Source of the DNA: Avena insularis
Lineage: Eukaryota; Streptophyta; Magnoliopsida; Poales; Poaceae
Reading direction: 5' to 3'
Length of the DNA: 64,000 nt
NCBI GenBank assembly: GCA_023614405.1
Contig: CM042697.1
Coordinates: 157,332,149-157,396,148, forward strand
Each line of letters begins with the position of its first letter. The first letter of the stretch is position 1. The position numbers and the translations under genes are program-made. Below, one piece after another: positions 37,977 through 50,062 of this stretch. The notes under the pieces were generated by a model. The model had not been told where the DNA came from. It searched no databases and saw nothing but the letters and a program-made list of their open reading frames with translations.

Positions 37977-40900
37977 TGTAAGGTTCCCAACCTTTAATAA
38001 ACTAGAGATCCCTGTGTTTACAATGCTAGTCCCTGGATCAATAGCTAGCATCCACAGTTAAGATGTAATATCAAGAAACAAAGGTCATAATACCACTTTA
38101 TAACCAGGAATAAAATAATTTATTACATATTACATAGCTCATTTGCTATCTCATTACAATGCAGCAGAATACAACAATAGTATGGGGTCCTTCATCTTCA
38201 AAGTGCCACAGGAAGACATGTTGGTTGTAGACTTGTAATCCTAATAAATAAACTACACTAACATCAAACAAACCTGCAACATAATAAGTTATAGCCACAA
38301 GGGTCAATATATTTGAATTGTATTGGCAAGTGATACTATGCTAGTATAGTGGAGTCTATCATCTATATGCATTTGGCTAAGTGGAGCTTAGGCTTGCTTT
38401 GCTCAAAATAGATTTTCCTTATCATTTGAAAACACTAAGTTTTTGCTTGACAAAATCACCCAAGGCATCTCCCAATAGAAATTGGTGATCCTTCAACCCT
38501 TGTTCAACCACAAGTTTTTAACTTAGAAATTTGGATGAGGAGATTCTTGATAGCTTCCATGTCTTGATTCTCAAATTGTCCTTTACCAGGTACATGGCTA
38601 AGTACTTAGATTTTACACTCTGCAGAGGTGGTGCACTTTCCCCACAAGGCTTGGTTTCACCAAGACAAGATCTTTCAGAAGCCTTCCCTTAGACCAGAAT
38701 GGACGCGCTCCAACCTATCAATCCCCTACCACCAACTGTCCATTTGGCTAAGTTATTGCAACCTATATGATCCAGGTAGAGCCCATAATGCCAAGTGGCT
38801 GCACTTGAAGCTTCTCAACATTTGACATCTCAAATATCTTTGTTCCTGGGTGGCCATCCACAAGTGAGATACACAAGGTAAACCATAGAAATGGGCCTTG
38901 TGAACCACTCAACACAAACCATTCCTTCCATTCCACCCAGGTGATTCATTCACTTAGTTGTTTTATTATTCAAAACACAAGTCCTTGACTTAGAAATATT
39001 CCATAGTATGAATATATATTCCACCCTTGTTTTCTACTAGCTAAGCTAAGCATGATAGTAGTAGGAACCTTAACTTAGGAAATTTCTACTAAAGTTTCAT
39101 CTACTAGGATTTCTCATGGCATAGTTTATACTTAGCAAAAATTCCATGCAAGTCCTACTTAGCAATATCACTAGTGCATAGTGAAAATAATGGGACAAAA
39201 GTACGAAGCATCACTTGCCTTTTTGGTAGAGAACATGAGTTCACTCTTTGATCTTGCAATATTCATACTCTTCAAATCACTACAATTCAATCAAGCAAGC
39301 AATATTTCAATCTACCAATCAAGCATCATCACATAAAATAATAGAAACAAAACAATGCATGCAAGCATGCCAAAGATGGTTTATTTGGAAAAGTTGTTTC
39401 TAACGGGTTATAAACATTGGAAAACACCTATTGGTCATTTTATATAAGTGGCAAAATCATTTGCAAAAGTTTTTATTATAAACCATTTTCAAACCAAATC
39501 ATTATTTTATGTGGTTGAAAATGCCTTTATCAAAGTAGCAATCTTTATAGGGTTTACCAAATACATTTTTAAATCATAAAACTTGGTGTTTAGGGTCAGA
39601 GAGTTTATTCCAAAACATTTCCCAAAGGTTTTCTCCAAAAACCATTTTTAACAAATAAACAATATTTTTATTTGACTAGAAATGGTTTAAATCAAAGGTT
39701 TATTCTTTTGCTTCACCAAATATATTTTTGAAACCACAAATTGATTTCTATGGTCAGTAGGTTCAAAACAAACCATTTGCCAAAGGTTTTATCTCAAAAA
39801 TCATTTTAGAACAAATTTTATATTCTAAATATGCCTACACAAGTTTCTGCAAAAACAAACAATTTAACAGAAGCAATTTACTAAACAAAGTGCATGGTCA
39901 GAAAGTACTTGTTTTGCTGAATCCATTGATATAAAATTTTCAAAATTTGGACGTGTGGTTTGAAAGTTATGCAATTTTCAAAATTGAACAACAAATAGAT
40001 CATTTCTGGTTTTATTCAAACGTACAAGGCGACGTGCAGCAATTTCATTGGACGGTACCGCTTCGGTGGGATCGACCTTTCTGGGCCGTCAGATCTAAAT
40101 GACTACGCATGGTACAGATCAAAGGATACCCCTTCGATTTAGTTTCTATCGCAACCATCTGATCAAGATCCTACGGTCCTCAACGTTTTGACCAATAACC
40201 AGCGGTGCTGGCGGCGGCGACTGGCGGCGACGCGCTCTGGTGGCGAGGTTGCCAGTGATTTCGAAGGCGAGAGAGGGAGAGAGATGGCTCACAGCGATCG
40301 CATCGTCGTGGGGAAGCTTGACGTAGTCTTATCTTGGACAGGGGCGCACGAGGACGACCGAAATTTCTCGCCGGAGTTCTGCCTGGCGTCGGGCACGCAC
40401 TGGAGTTTTAATTGGCGAGGCTACAGTCCACAGAAAGGCAAAATACGGGGTCTGTTAGACGCGCGAGAGAGAGGGGAGCGTAGGAGTATCATACTGAGAG
40501 GAAGGGGAGGTCGGTGTTACCGGGGAGATGTCGCCGAAGTTGGAGACAGACGACGACGGGTCCAGTCAAGGTTGCTGCCGACGATGGGGGGGCACACGCG
40601 AGCAAGTCGATGGTGCAGAGAGAAGCGCCAGGGACTAGGGGTCACGCTCGTGTGCTCGACGAGACGAGGGCGGTGGGGTTTGGCCAGAATTGGAGGTGGA
40701 TCTCGCCGGAGATAGTGGCGGTCCAGAGATGATTCCGAGCAGCCTGGTGGCTCTCGAGGCGTGATGTTTGGGGGGAAAGGAAGAGGGGTAACGGGCGCTT
40801 AAGTGAGTGTGGTCAGGGGGCGAGAATCACGTGGCATTGATGTGAATTTACCATGCGAATCAAACGGCAGAAACAGGAGAGAGATGGAGGAAGAATTGGT

Positions 40901-42368
40901 CGCGCTGGGGAAGACGCTGACGTGGTCGTGGGGTCCGTTTGGCAGCGAGTGAGAGAGAGGAGGAGTGGGGCCTGCTAGTCAGCGACAGAGTGGGTTCTTT
41001 CCGCGGTGAGAAAATGTTTCGGGGGAGAGAGGGAGAGGTGGGCTGCGAGTGGGCTTAGTGGGCTGGGCTAGCTAGATTCATTTTTTTTGATCTGAATGCT
41101 TTCCCTTTTTCTTTTCTAATATTCTGTTTTGATTTTTATTAATCAATTTAAACACTCATTTGAATTCAAACCTTTGCCAAATTTTGTGAATAATTAAACA
41201 CTGATTAGTAATACATTCTAAAGTCATAATTCAAATAAATCTTTTATTCTTTTTAGGGTCTTTTAGTTATTTAAAACAAGCCCTTGCTTTAAAATCAAAT
41301 AAGATCAAATCCATTTTTAATCCTTATTTAAATTTCATTTTTCCACAAAATCTTTTCAGTAAGTTCTTATTCAATTATAAGTATGTCAAAATAATTCACT
41401 TTGAATTATTTGGAATAATTTTAATATGATTTATTAATCATTGTAAATTGGGTACTTGTCTTTATTCCAATGAAATTAAATATAGTTTTAATTCCATAAA
41501 TTTTATTTTGAAATTTCTTTGATCCTATTTAAGTTAATTAAACAAATTTTATTCCACTTGGGTACATTCCAAATATCATTTTCCCATGATTTAATTAATC
41601 ATTTCTTAATAGGGATTTTGCCTTTATTCAATTTGATTAATGCCATTTTATTTTATTTTGGAAAATTCTTTATCCCTTTATTTTATTTGGATTTGGTTTC
41701 TATTCATTCCATTTGCTTAATGGATTAGGCCAAGATTTAATTTGGTCTTTAACTATTTCTTATTTAATATTTCTTTCTTTCTCTTATAAAATCCATATCT
41801 TTTTTTTTATAGATCCAAACTTGGTGACTCCAATTTGTAAAATCTTATTTAATATTTATTTATCCTTTTAAATACATTTAGGATTATTTGATCACCATTT
41901 GGTATGGATTTATAGATAGATGCTTTATTAGCTTTGGAAATTCAATTTCCTTGTCTTATTAATTTCATAATATTTTATTTATGGTTCCAAATTAAGTGAA
42001 ACCAATTTCTATGGTTTTATAATATTTGCACTTGTCATTCTTGATCATTTTGAAATGTTTGTATGACCAGTTTTTATATGGATCAAATCCATAGGCTTGG
42101 AGATAACTTGGAAATGTTTTTCTTCCATTAGGGTTTTAGGGTTTTGGTTTATTTTCCAAGTGTTTAAATTTCTAGATGCATTTATGAAGAATGCATTCCA
42201 CTTGATTTGAATTTAGTTGGATTCAAATGTTAACCAAAGTTTGTGCAAGATGGGATTTTAAGTTTCTAATTAGAAACAAAAGTTTTTTTCACCCTAATTT
42301 TCAACAACTATTTATTTTGTTTATTTATTTTTCACATTACAAGATTTGGAAAATCTTGGGATGTGACA
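37977..42368 (-). mobile_element. Solo LTR, same group, nested inside the solo LTR 37205-45558
   Basis: The ends are tgtcacatcccaagattttc (42368, minus strand) and ggttgggaaccttaca (37977). The TSD ctttc is perfect (37972-37976 and 42369-42373). At 4392 bp it is the longest of the group here. The conserved block lies at 38590-38650 and the GC-rich block at about 40050-41080. A diverged tandem duplication of about 158 bp (ggtcag at 39594 and 39752) is shared with the outer copy but absent from the copy at 17816-29900. Open frames in the GC block (40188-40715) have no domain and are not called. Confidence 0.9.
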
Positions 42369-44651
42369 CTTTCCATAGAAGTCCTCCCAATACACAATGC
42401 TAGCTTGTATACCAGGCACCAATGTAAGGATATATTTCCAATACAAAATTCTAGTTAACCTGAAGATGCCAATGCATGGGTCTTCCACTATGTAGTTGAC
42501 TAAGCCAGAGCCCATTTAGCATGTGGCTGTACACGGAAGCCACTGTACGAGAAACATGTTCAATCTCTATGTTCCTGGGTGGTTTTCTTCTAGTGCACAC
42601 ACAAAAAGATAGCCATATAAACATGGTTCCCTTTGTTGCCACCTTGTCTTGTCTTGAGTATCCTTGTCCACCCAGGTGGTTCATTGAGTACTTATTTTAT
42701 TATATAAAACATACATCTTTCCAACACTTCATATAATCATATCATGTATCCCATCCCAAATATATAGCAGGGCTAAGCTTACTATAACTACAATGTTTTC
42801 ACTAAGGAAGATATAAGGGTATCCTATTAGGATTTAGCATAGCATAAAATATAGTAGTCCTTTCCATGCATGTTACAAAATCCACTAAGTGTAATGAAAA
42901 TAGTAGGACTTGGATGATAGTGTCACCTGCCTTTTTAGTAGAGAATGTTGGTTCACTTCTTGATCTTGCAAATATCACACTCTTCTAACTTCACTACAAT
43001 TCAATCAAGCAAACACATAATCAACTAGCATTCAAACAATTTATCACGCATAAAATAACAAAAACAAGGTCATGCATGCAAGCATGCAAATAATAGTTCT
43101 ATTTGGAAAAGTGGTTTATACTAGGCTCTAAACATTTTCAAGATCACATTGGTCATTTACAAAAGTGGTAAAATCATTTGCCAAAGGTTTCATTTCATAA
43201 ACCAAATATTATGTTAAGGTGATATGTTATGTTGTTGAAAATATCTTTTAGCAAAGTAATAAATTTATATGGTTCATCAAACATGTTCTTAAATCAAAAA
43301 ACTTGGTGCTTAGGGTCAGAAGGTTTGAATCACATCATTTCCCAAAGGCTTTACTCAAAAAATCATTTCTAAACCATAAACAATATTTTTATTTGACTAG
43401 TGCTAACTCAAATATTTATTCCTTAACTTCACAAAATACATTTTTAAATCCATAAGTTGGTTCCTATGGTCAGTAGGTTTAAAACAATCCATTTAGCAAA
43501 GATTTCACCTTAAAAATCTATCTAGAACAAATTTTATATTCAAATTATGCCTACACAAGTTTCTGCAATTTCAACCAATTTTCCAGAAGCAAAACATTAT
43601 ACAAAGTGAATGGTTGCAAAGTACTTGTTCTTCTGATTCCATTGATATAAAATTTGCAAAATTTGGACGTGTAGAATTAAAGTTATGAATTTTACAAGTT
43701 TGCATATCTAGTAGATTCTAATTTCTGTTTTAATTCAAACCTCGTCCACGTGTCTTAATATAACTGGCTGAAAACGGTTCACGCGGATCGCTCTCTGTGA
43801 GTCGTTGGATCTAAATAAGATCGTGCGACACAGAGCACACGATACCCCTTCGATTAAATCTAATCTCAGCCAGATGATTTGTATCCTACGGATCACAGCA
43901 GCCAGACCCTAACTGGCGGCGCTAGCGGCGGCGGACGGCGGCGCACGCTCGGGCGGTGAGCTTGTCGATGATTCAGGAAGCGAGGGAGAGGGAGGAGTAT
44001 CTCACCGTGCTCGTGGGAGTGCGGATAAGATCGAGGTGTGGTCGGCTTGTCGAGGGGCGCACCAGAGCAGGGTGGATTGCTCGCCGGAGTCAGTGGTGGC
44101 GTCGGGTGTCTCTGGTTGTCGTCGGGGCGAGGCTGCAGGTCACCCTAAGGCAAGATAAAGGCATGGTTAGACGCGGGGGAGTGTGGGGATTACAGGAGCA
44201 TCATCAGGAAGGTTCGGGGCGGTCTGAGCTTACCAGGGAGGCTTGCCGGAGCAATGGCAGACGACGGTGGCGCTCGGGTGTCGAGGTTGCCGAGGCTATG
44301 ATGCTCGCGCGGGCTAACGAGCGGTACTGGGAGATGCGCCAGGATATGGGGAGCAAGCCTGTTTGCTCTGGGAGGCAAGGGGTAGTTGGACGGCACCGGA
44401 ATCGACTGGAGAAGCTCTTCGGGGCTGTGGTGCTCGAGCTCAAATTTGGGGCGGCCTGGAGGTAGAGAGGAGGCGGCACTTGGGGGAAAAGAGAGAGGAG
44501 GGCGAGGCGTTTAATCGAGCATGCTCTCTGGAGGAATTAACGCCGACAATAACTTTCAATTCTGTGAAATCAATCGAGGAGCAACTGACGTGGGGGAAAC
44601 AGTCGACGCGGGTGAAGATGACGACCTGGCAGGTGGGGTCCGGCTGTCTAC

Positions 44652-44676
44652 GAGAGAGAGAGAGAGAGAGAAAGAG
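44652..44676. repeat. GA microsatellite
   Basis: About ten GA units followed by aaagag, inside the GC-rich block of the solo LTR 37205-45558. Confidence 0.9.
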
Positions 44677-45563
44677 TGGGGCCACCGATCAGCGACTGTG
44701 CGGGTGTGTTCCTGGGTAAAAACGGTTCGCGAGTGGGAAAGGAGTGGGCTGCGCTGCTAGGCTTTAGTTGGGCTAGATGGGTTGGGTTGCTCTGTTTAAT
44801 TTTTTTATACTGAATGCTTTTCCTTTTTCTATTTTGAATTTCTGTTTTGATTTTAATTCAAACAATTCAAACTCTAAATGAATTCAGACTTTCACCAAAC
44901 TTTAGGTATAGTTTAATTCTGTTTAACAACATATTCCAAAGTCCAAAATAAAATAATTCTTTTATTTTTTTAGGATCTATTAATAATTAAATAAATAGAC
45001 ATTAGTCTTTAATTCAAATAGGATTTAATATAATTTAAAAACTCTATTTGAAATCTAAATATCTACAAAAATATTTTCAGTAGGTTTTATTAAAAACATA
45101 ACACTTTGAAATATAATTTAAAATACTTTAATAAGTTTTAATGATCATTCAAAATAGGAAAATGTCTATACTTGAATGAAATTTGGATATAAATAAATTC
45201 TCATGGTTTTATTTAAATAAACCTTTACTATTTTTATCAAACAAAATATTTTATTTTAAATGCTTGGCCAAGATTAAATTTGACTCTTTAAAACAGTCCT
45301 TATTTATATTTCTACCTTTGCTTTTGAAAACCATATATTTTTATTAAAAGATGCAAAAATGGTGATTCCGACTTTTAAAACTTTCTTTGTTAATTGTTTA
45401 TCTTTTTAAATACCTTTAGGATTTTATTTGATCAAAATAGGTTTTGATGTTTCGAATTGGAAATCAAAGGTTTCTTTTCACCCTAAATTTCAACAAATTT
45501 TTATTTTGTTTATTTATTTTTTTACATTTCAAAATTTGGAAAATTTTGGGATGTGACATGGGA

Positions 45564-46113
45564 TGACCGGAAGGGAAAACAAATGGGTCACCCAATCCTA
45601 GTGTTTTCTTAAAACTTTTCACAAAGGTTTCCAAATGTTTTACAAAAGTTTTTCAACAAAGGTATAGAGATATGCTATATCTACCATAGAAAACTAGTTT
45701 ATAAAAGAACCTCTTATGAGCCATCCTATTATAGCCATATTGCATATCATTTATTTTGTTCTCTTAAGGTGGTTTGCGAGTACATTCAAAGTACTCATCG
45801 ACATTGTCCCTGGCTACTTACTTGGCCAGACTTTCAGCTAATCGAGAGGAATGATGGAGATGCTGACGTCTATCCGAGCTAGGCCGTCTTCCTAGTCAGT
45901 TGCCTATAGGTTAAGGCATGACATGGGCTCTGTGCTTGAAGACTTCCGCTATATGTGTTGTAATTTCCATAACGGGCACATTGTAAGTTTTGTAATCGTT
46001 ACTTTCTAGATGTTGTAATGATACTGGTCGTTTATGCTCACGGCTCACTAATCATGGGAACATGAATTGTATGAATAACAGGTATTCTCAGACCGCAAAT
46101 CCGGGGTGCCACA
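45564..46113 (+). repeat. LARD 5' LTR, piece 3 (3' end)
   Basis: Continues 37204 after removal of the solo LTRs. It ends aaatccggggtgccaca at 46113, three bases before the primer-binding region. Confidence 0.8.
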
Positions 46114-46116
46114 GAC

Positions 46117-46129
46117 TTGGTATCAGAGC
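46117..46129 (+). other. Primer-binding site of the LARD-like element
   Basis: ttggtatcagagc is an exact match to the initiator tRNA-Met complement used by many Gypsy elements. It marks 46113 as the 5' LTR end. Confidence 0.88.
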
Positions 46130-47183
46130 AATCCTGATAGTAGGAGACCTTAGTTAGCATGGACGTTAGACAGGACAACCCCTATTTCTGAAAACACCGG
46201 TTTTCACAACTTATTTTCCCAAAAAAATTTTGAAAGATTTCTTATCTCATCTTCTCCGACATAAACAATTTGAATATTGATTACTATATATATCGTCTAC
46301 TTCAAAGGTTCTGTTTTCAAAAACAAGGTCCGATTTGGAGACTATGAGGACAGAGATCCCGGAATGAAGAGACATTGAGACAAGCAAACCAAAGGAGCTA
46401 CCAACGGAGAAAGACACTACAAGATCGCCCTACCAACAGAGTCCTTCATCACCCACAAATCGATTAAGCACGACACCGACGAGAACAAATGGAAAGACAG
46501 AAGTCGAGACCCCTGTAACGTCCGTACCTAGAATTAGCATCCCTAATATAGGATTCTCCTTATGGCATATAATCACCCCTTAGCACCTATGGTACGCCTT
46601 TCTTGCCTATCATATTCTTATATGATGCTTGGAATGTGTTGCTTGTCTTCCTAGAATCATCCGATCCTAAAGTTTTGACCATCTTGTTGGCGTATCCCGA
46701 CGCTAACGCTCGCAAACCCATGACTGGAAACGTCTCCTCAGCAAGATGGCCACCTAAAGAAATCTCTGATAACCCCTCTTCCTGCCTTAGTTCTAATCGC
46801 CCCAAACGAGAAACGATCCTATTCGACCCTCTGTCGAATCAAAGGGAAGTCCTTGCCATAACACAAATGCCCCAACAACCCGGAAGATAAGAATGCCCGA
46901 AGACAAAGAGTCTACTTCATCATCAAACCAAATAAACACAAGGAGAGTTCAGGTGAAGAGAACCCATCGAAAGCCAAAACCCTCCACCTCGACGAAGGAC
47001 TAAGAAGAAGAGTCGCTCACCACTCAAACTACCCCGAGATAACCCATACGACTAAGTTAGGTAACCACCATAGGAAGGTAGTCGCATTAAGGCATAGCCC
47101 GAAGACCTCAATTCAAGTGTCACTCCAAGGATACAAGACGAAGGATCTACCCCAACCTCGACGACCCCAAGTAAAGCTCTAAG

Positions 47184-47206
47184 GTGGAAAGACTGCGTCT
47201 TTCCAC
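47184..47206 (+). repeat. Hairpin 1 in the LARD interior
   Basis: gtggaaagac, loop tgc, gtctttccac: a perfect 10-bp stem. Its left flank aaggtggaaag repeats the PPT core at 47808. Confidence 0.8.
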
Positions 47207-47626
47207 TGAACTCTTGAAAGACCACCTACGAGAAGATGATCCAGGAAGATCTCTAATCCAAGAACCTGCCTCAAGCACCACCTCGAGAGTCGTCAGAAGA
47301 ACAGAAAACAGACAGCATCAACAATCTTTAGAAGACTGCTTGACCCTCTCAGCCCCCATGGATGGTGAAAAGAGTGGACCTCTAAATAAAAATCGTGGAC
47401 CTTGCCTGACGGACAATAATCGACACTACTCCAACATCAGCAGATACTTCGGGAAAGTTCTCCATCGCTGAGTCGACCGTCGAGCCAGCACTTCCGGTGT
47501 TTCAAGAACAAGGAATAAAGAAAAGCTGACTATTGTGGTAAAGGATTGAAGAAGGCTTTACTCGCCGCCTCACCTCAAGAAGGAAGAACCGTGTTTACGC
47601 TAAACCTACCTAGAATTGTCCTAAGG

Positions 47627-47647
47627 GGAAAAGACTGCGTCTTTTCC
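47627..47647 (+). repeat. Hairpin 2 in the LARD interior
   Basis: ggaaaagac, loop tgc, gtcttttcc: a perfect 9-bp stem. Compared with hairpin 1 it has one extra A in the left arm and one extra T in the right arm, so pairing is kept. Confidence 0.8.
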
Positions 47648-47807
47648 ACCAGTTTCCTCTAAACCTCCCAATCTGAAGCCACTTAGCCCCGATCCGTAAC
47701 TGACCCTACCTATTTTTTGAAAAACCCGTTACCATCCAATACTTCCACCCCTAAAATTGTTAAGCGAATGTTATTACCCAACCCTAATCTCGGGACGAGA
47801 TTATTTT

Positions 47808-47821
47808 AAGGTGGAAAGGTA
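47808..47821 (+). other. Polypurine tract of the LARD-like element
   Basis: aaggtggaaaggta lies directly before the 3' LTR start tgtaacatccc. Confidence 0.8.
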
Positions 47822-50062
47822 TGTAACATCCCAATTTCAGCAACACTGATTTGTTGTCCAAAAAGGCAAAAATCAGGGGGAACAAAAACTTTCTCTTGTG
47901 ACTTGTTGAAATGCTTGCTTACTTGTTTGCTTGTCTTCATGCAACTGTTTGTGCATTAGGTGAAATACTTTCTCTCTCAACACTATCTGACAAAAACTAT
48001 TTCACAAAAGAGATGTCTTGGCTCATATTCCATATTCTCAAATGTTCTGGCATTTCAAAACTTGAGCCTAGATGACTTTGACACAACAAAAGGTTTTTAT
48101 AGTTCTATTAACAAAACTATGGAGACCTATATACAATCTCCTTATGTTTTCAAGACAGAACATTCAACTACTCTTATCTCTAGGTTTTCCAAAACCTTTT
48201 TCCTAAAACCTCTCCACTCTAATATTTGTAGAAATACCAAGAGGTACTCATCTTACTTCAAAACATAACCAATTAAAAATACTCATCCCTACCTCAAGCT
48301 AGGCTTGATTGTAACCCTAGTAGTAGTTGGATAAGTTTGATAAGATAATTTGCCTTGATTTGCCGTCTAATGAATTGCCTTGATCTGTTGATTGCCTTGC
48401 TTAGGAACTAGAGTGAACTAATCTAGTAGAACATCCCTTAGGACCCAATCTAGTCTGTTATCATCAATCTGAAATCAAGCATCCAAACCTGGATCTATCC
48501 TAAGCAACTAAAGTGACCATCTCATCTCCTAATCAGATCAATCTAGGGATAAACCCTTTTGATAGTCCAACTCAGTGAAGTCCCAATCTAAGGATGGATC
48601 CCCTCTACTCAATCTATACCTCAACATCAATCACTTTATAGGAAGGATAAACCATTGCCACTCCCTAAATTGTTTCCCTCTTGTAATCTAGTCTAAAACC
48701 CTAAATTTGCCAAAATGGTTGTCTGGAATTCTTATCTAGATTCAGTCTTTGGAGCTCTACCTATTCCAACCTATATGCATTCTGGAGAATGTACTTGAAC
48801 CATCTTGTAGTACATAATTAGCACTACCAAATCCCTTTCTTGACCTTGTGTAAACCTTTCTGGTTCCCACTCATCCATGATGGTTTTGTAGTCAAGATAA
48901 TAATCTTTTCTGCAAATCTTATCATCATGCCCACTTTGGCAGAAGCTCACATCTATATGCCACCTCCCTTTTACCAACTATTTGCATGGTTATGATCTAC
49001 TAACCATGTTCTATGAATCCATACATCACTTGTATCCATTGGAGCTTTGTGCTTCTTAAAGCCCCATGGTTTAGGAGGCATCATGGCCACTCTGTTATGG
49101 CAGCCTTAATTTCAACAAAGTTTGCCATCTCCTCTAGACCACCTCAACTGCATCCAAGCCCAACTCTTGATTCCATGATCATCTATATAACTTGGTATAG
49201 ATATTCATCTACCCCTTGTACCAAGTTGAGCTATGAACTCACTAATCCAACTATGTTTTGGTGGCATGAAAATAACAAAACCCTAGATTCCCTAAAATCT
49301 AATTTCTTCCCATTTCACCAAAATCCTTCAAAATCGAAGTGGACAATGATGTATATTTGAAGTTTATATCATCTACCTTGGTTGTGATATTCACCCAAAT
49401 AATTCCCATAATTATTTGGATCGTCAAACTATTTAAATTCCATAGCTAGCAAAATTATAGAAATCATGTCTATAAAGACAAGTTTGTTTTTATCCAAACT
49501 ACCTTTCCAACTCAATGCATATTTGAGTTCTCCACATCATACCATACCTTCCCACCTGAAAAATAAATATTTTTGAGCTTCCTTATTATTTATTTTTGCC
49601 ATTTTTCTTAAATGGCAGAAACAAGAAATAAGTCCCTAAAAATAATTTTCCACCTCAATAAATTACAATAAAATTCTCCAATGTGTAATATGGTATTTAG
49701 GACCATATCACATCAAAAACCAACCTTGTCCAATGTAAAAATACCACTTAAACTTCTAGAAACCATTTTTGCACTATTTGAATAAATGGTTTTAGGTGGA
49801 CTTTTAATCATCAGAAAAATCCCAAGTAAATCCTATGGAAGTATATTGATCATATCCATCCACCAGAACCATTTCATAACCTTGCCTTATCTAAAATTTT
49901 CAACTTCCTTTGCAAGCATCTTTTTGATCAATTCTTGCAAACACAATTCAAACTTGAGTTAAACCAACCCAATCTCTAACCAAGCTTGGTCAAGCAAGTG
50001 CACAACATACCCCCTACCTCCTGGTCGTGCACTATATCCCTAGCTACTATAGCACCTCCCCC
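47822..50062 (+). repeat. LARD 3' LTR, first part
   Basis: Collinear with 11703-12007 plus 32040-34010. It holds an unoccupied site for the Athila-type insertion (ggagacctat at 48121). It is cut at 50062 by a BARE-like LTR. The rest, starting like ccttcctttgtccc (34011), should lie right of the window. Confidence 0.85.

Larger units (their letters stand above)
37205..45558 (-). mobile_element. Solo LTR, Ty3/Gypsy TGTAACATCCC family, interrupted by a second copy of the same group
   Basis: On the minus strand it starts tgtcacatcccaaaattttc at 45558 and ends ggttgggaaccttaca at 37205. The TSD tggga is perfect (37200-37204 and 45559-45563). Its own sequence is 37205-37976 plus 42374-45558, about 3.96 kb. 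The GC-rich block at about 43750-44780 contains a GA microsatellite. It shares with the nested copy a roughly 155-bp diverged tandem duplication (ggtcag near 43314 and 43469). No interior domain is present. Confidence 0.88.
46130..47807 (+). other. Non-coding interior of the LARD-like element
   Basis: About 1.7 kb between primer-binding site and PPT. The longest frames (95 codons at 46603-46890 and 47184-47471) have no recognisable retroelement domain, and no gag, protease, RT or integrase motif is found. It contains two near-identical hairpins (47184-47206 and 47627-47647). Mobility would require all proteins from another element. Confidence 0.75.

Noticed and set aside
40188..40715. 175-codon frame in the solo LTR 37977-42368
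   Set aside because: Arg/Gly-rich translation of a GC block. The equivalent block in the sister copy (43956-44465) gives a different protein.
46603..46890. 95-codon frame in the LARD interior as a possible gag remnant
   Set aside because: No gag, knuckle or protease motif is present, and the surrounding frames are equally short.
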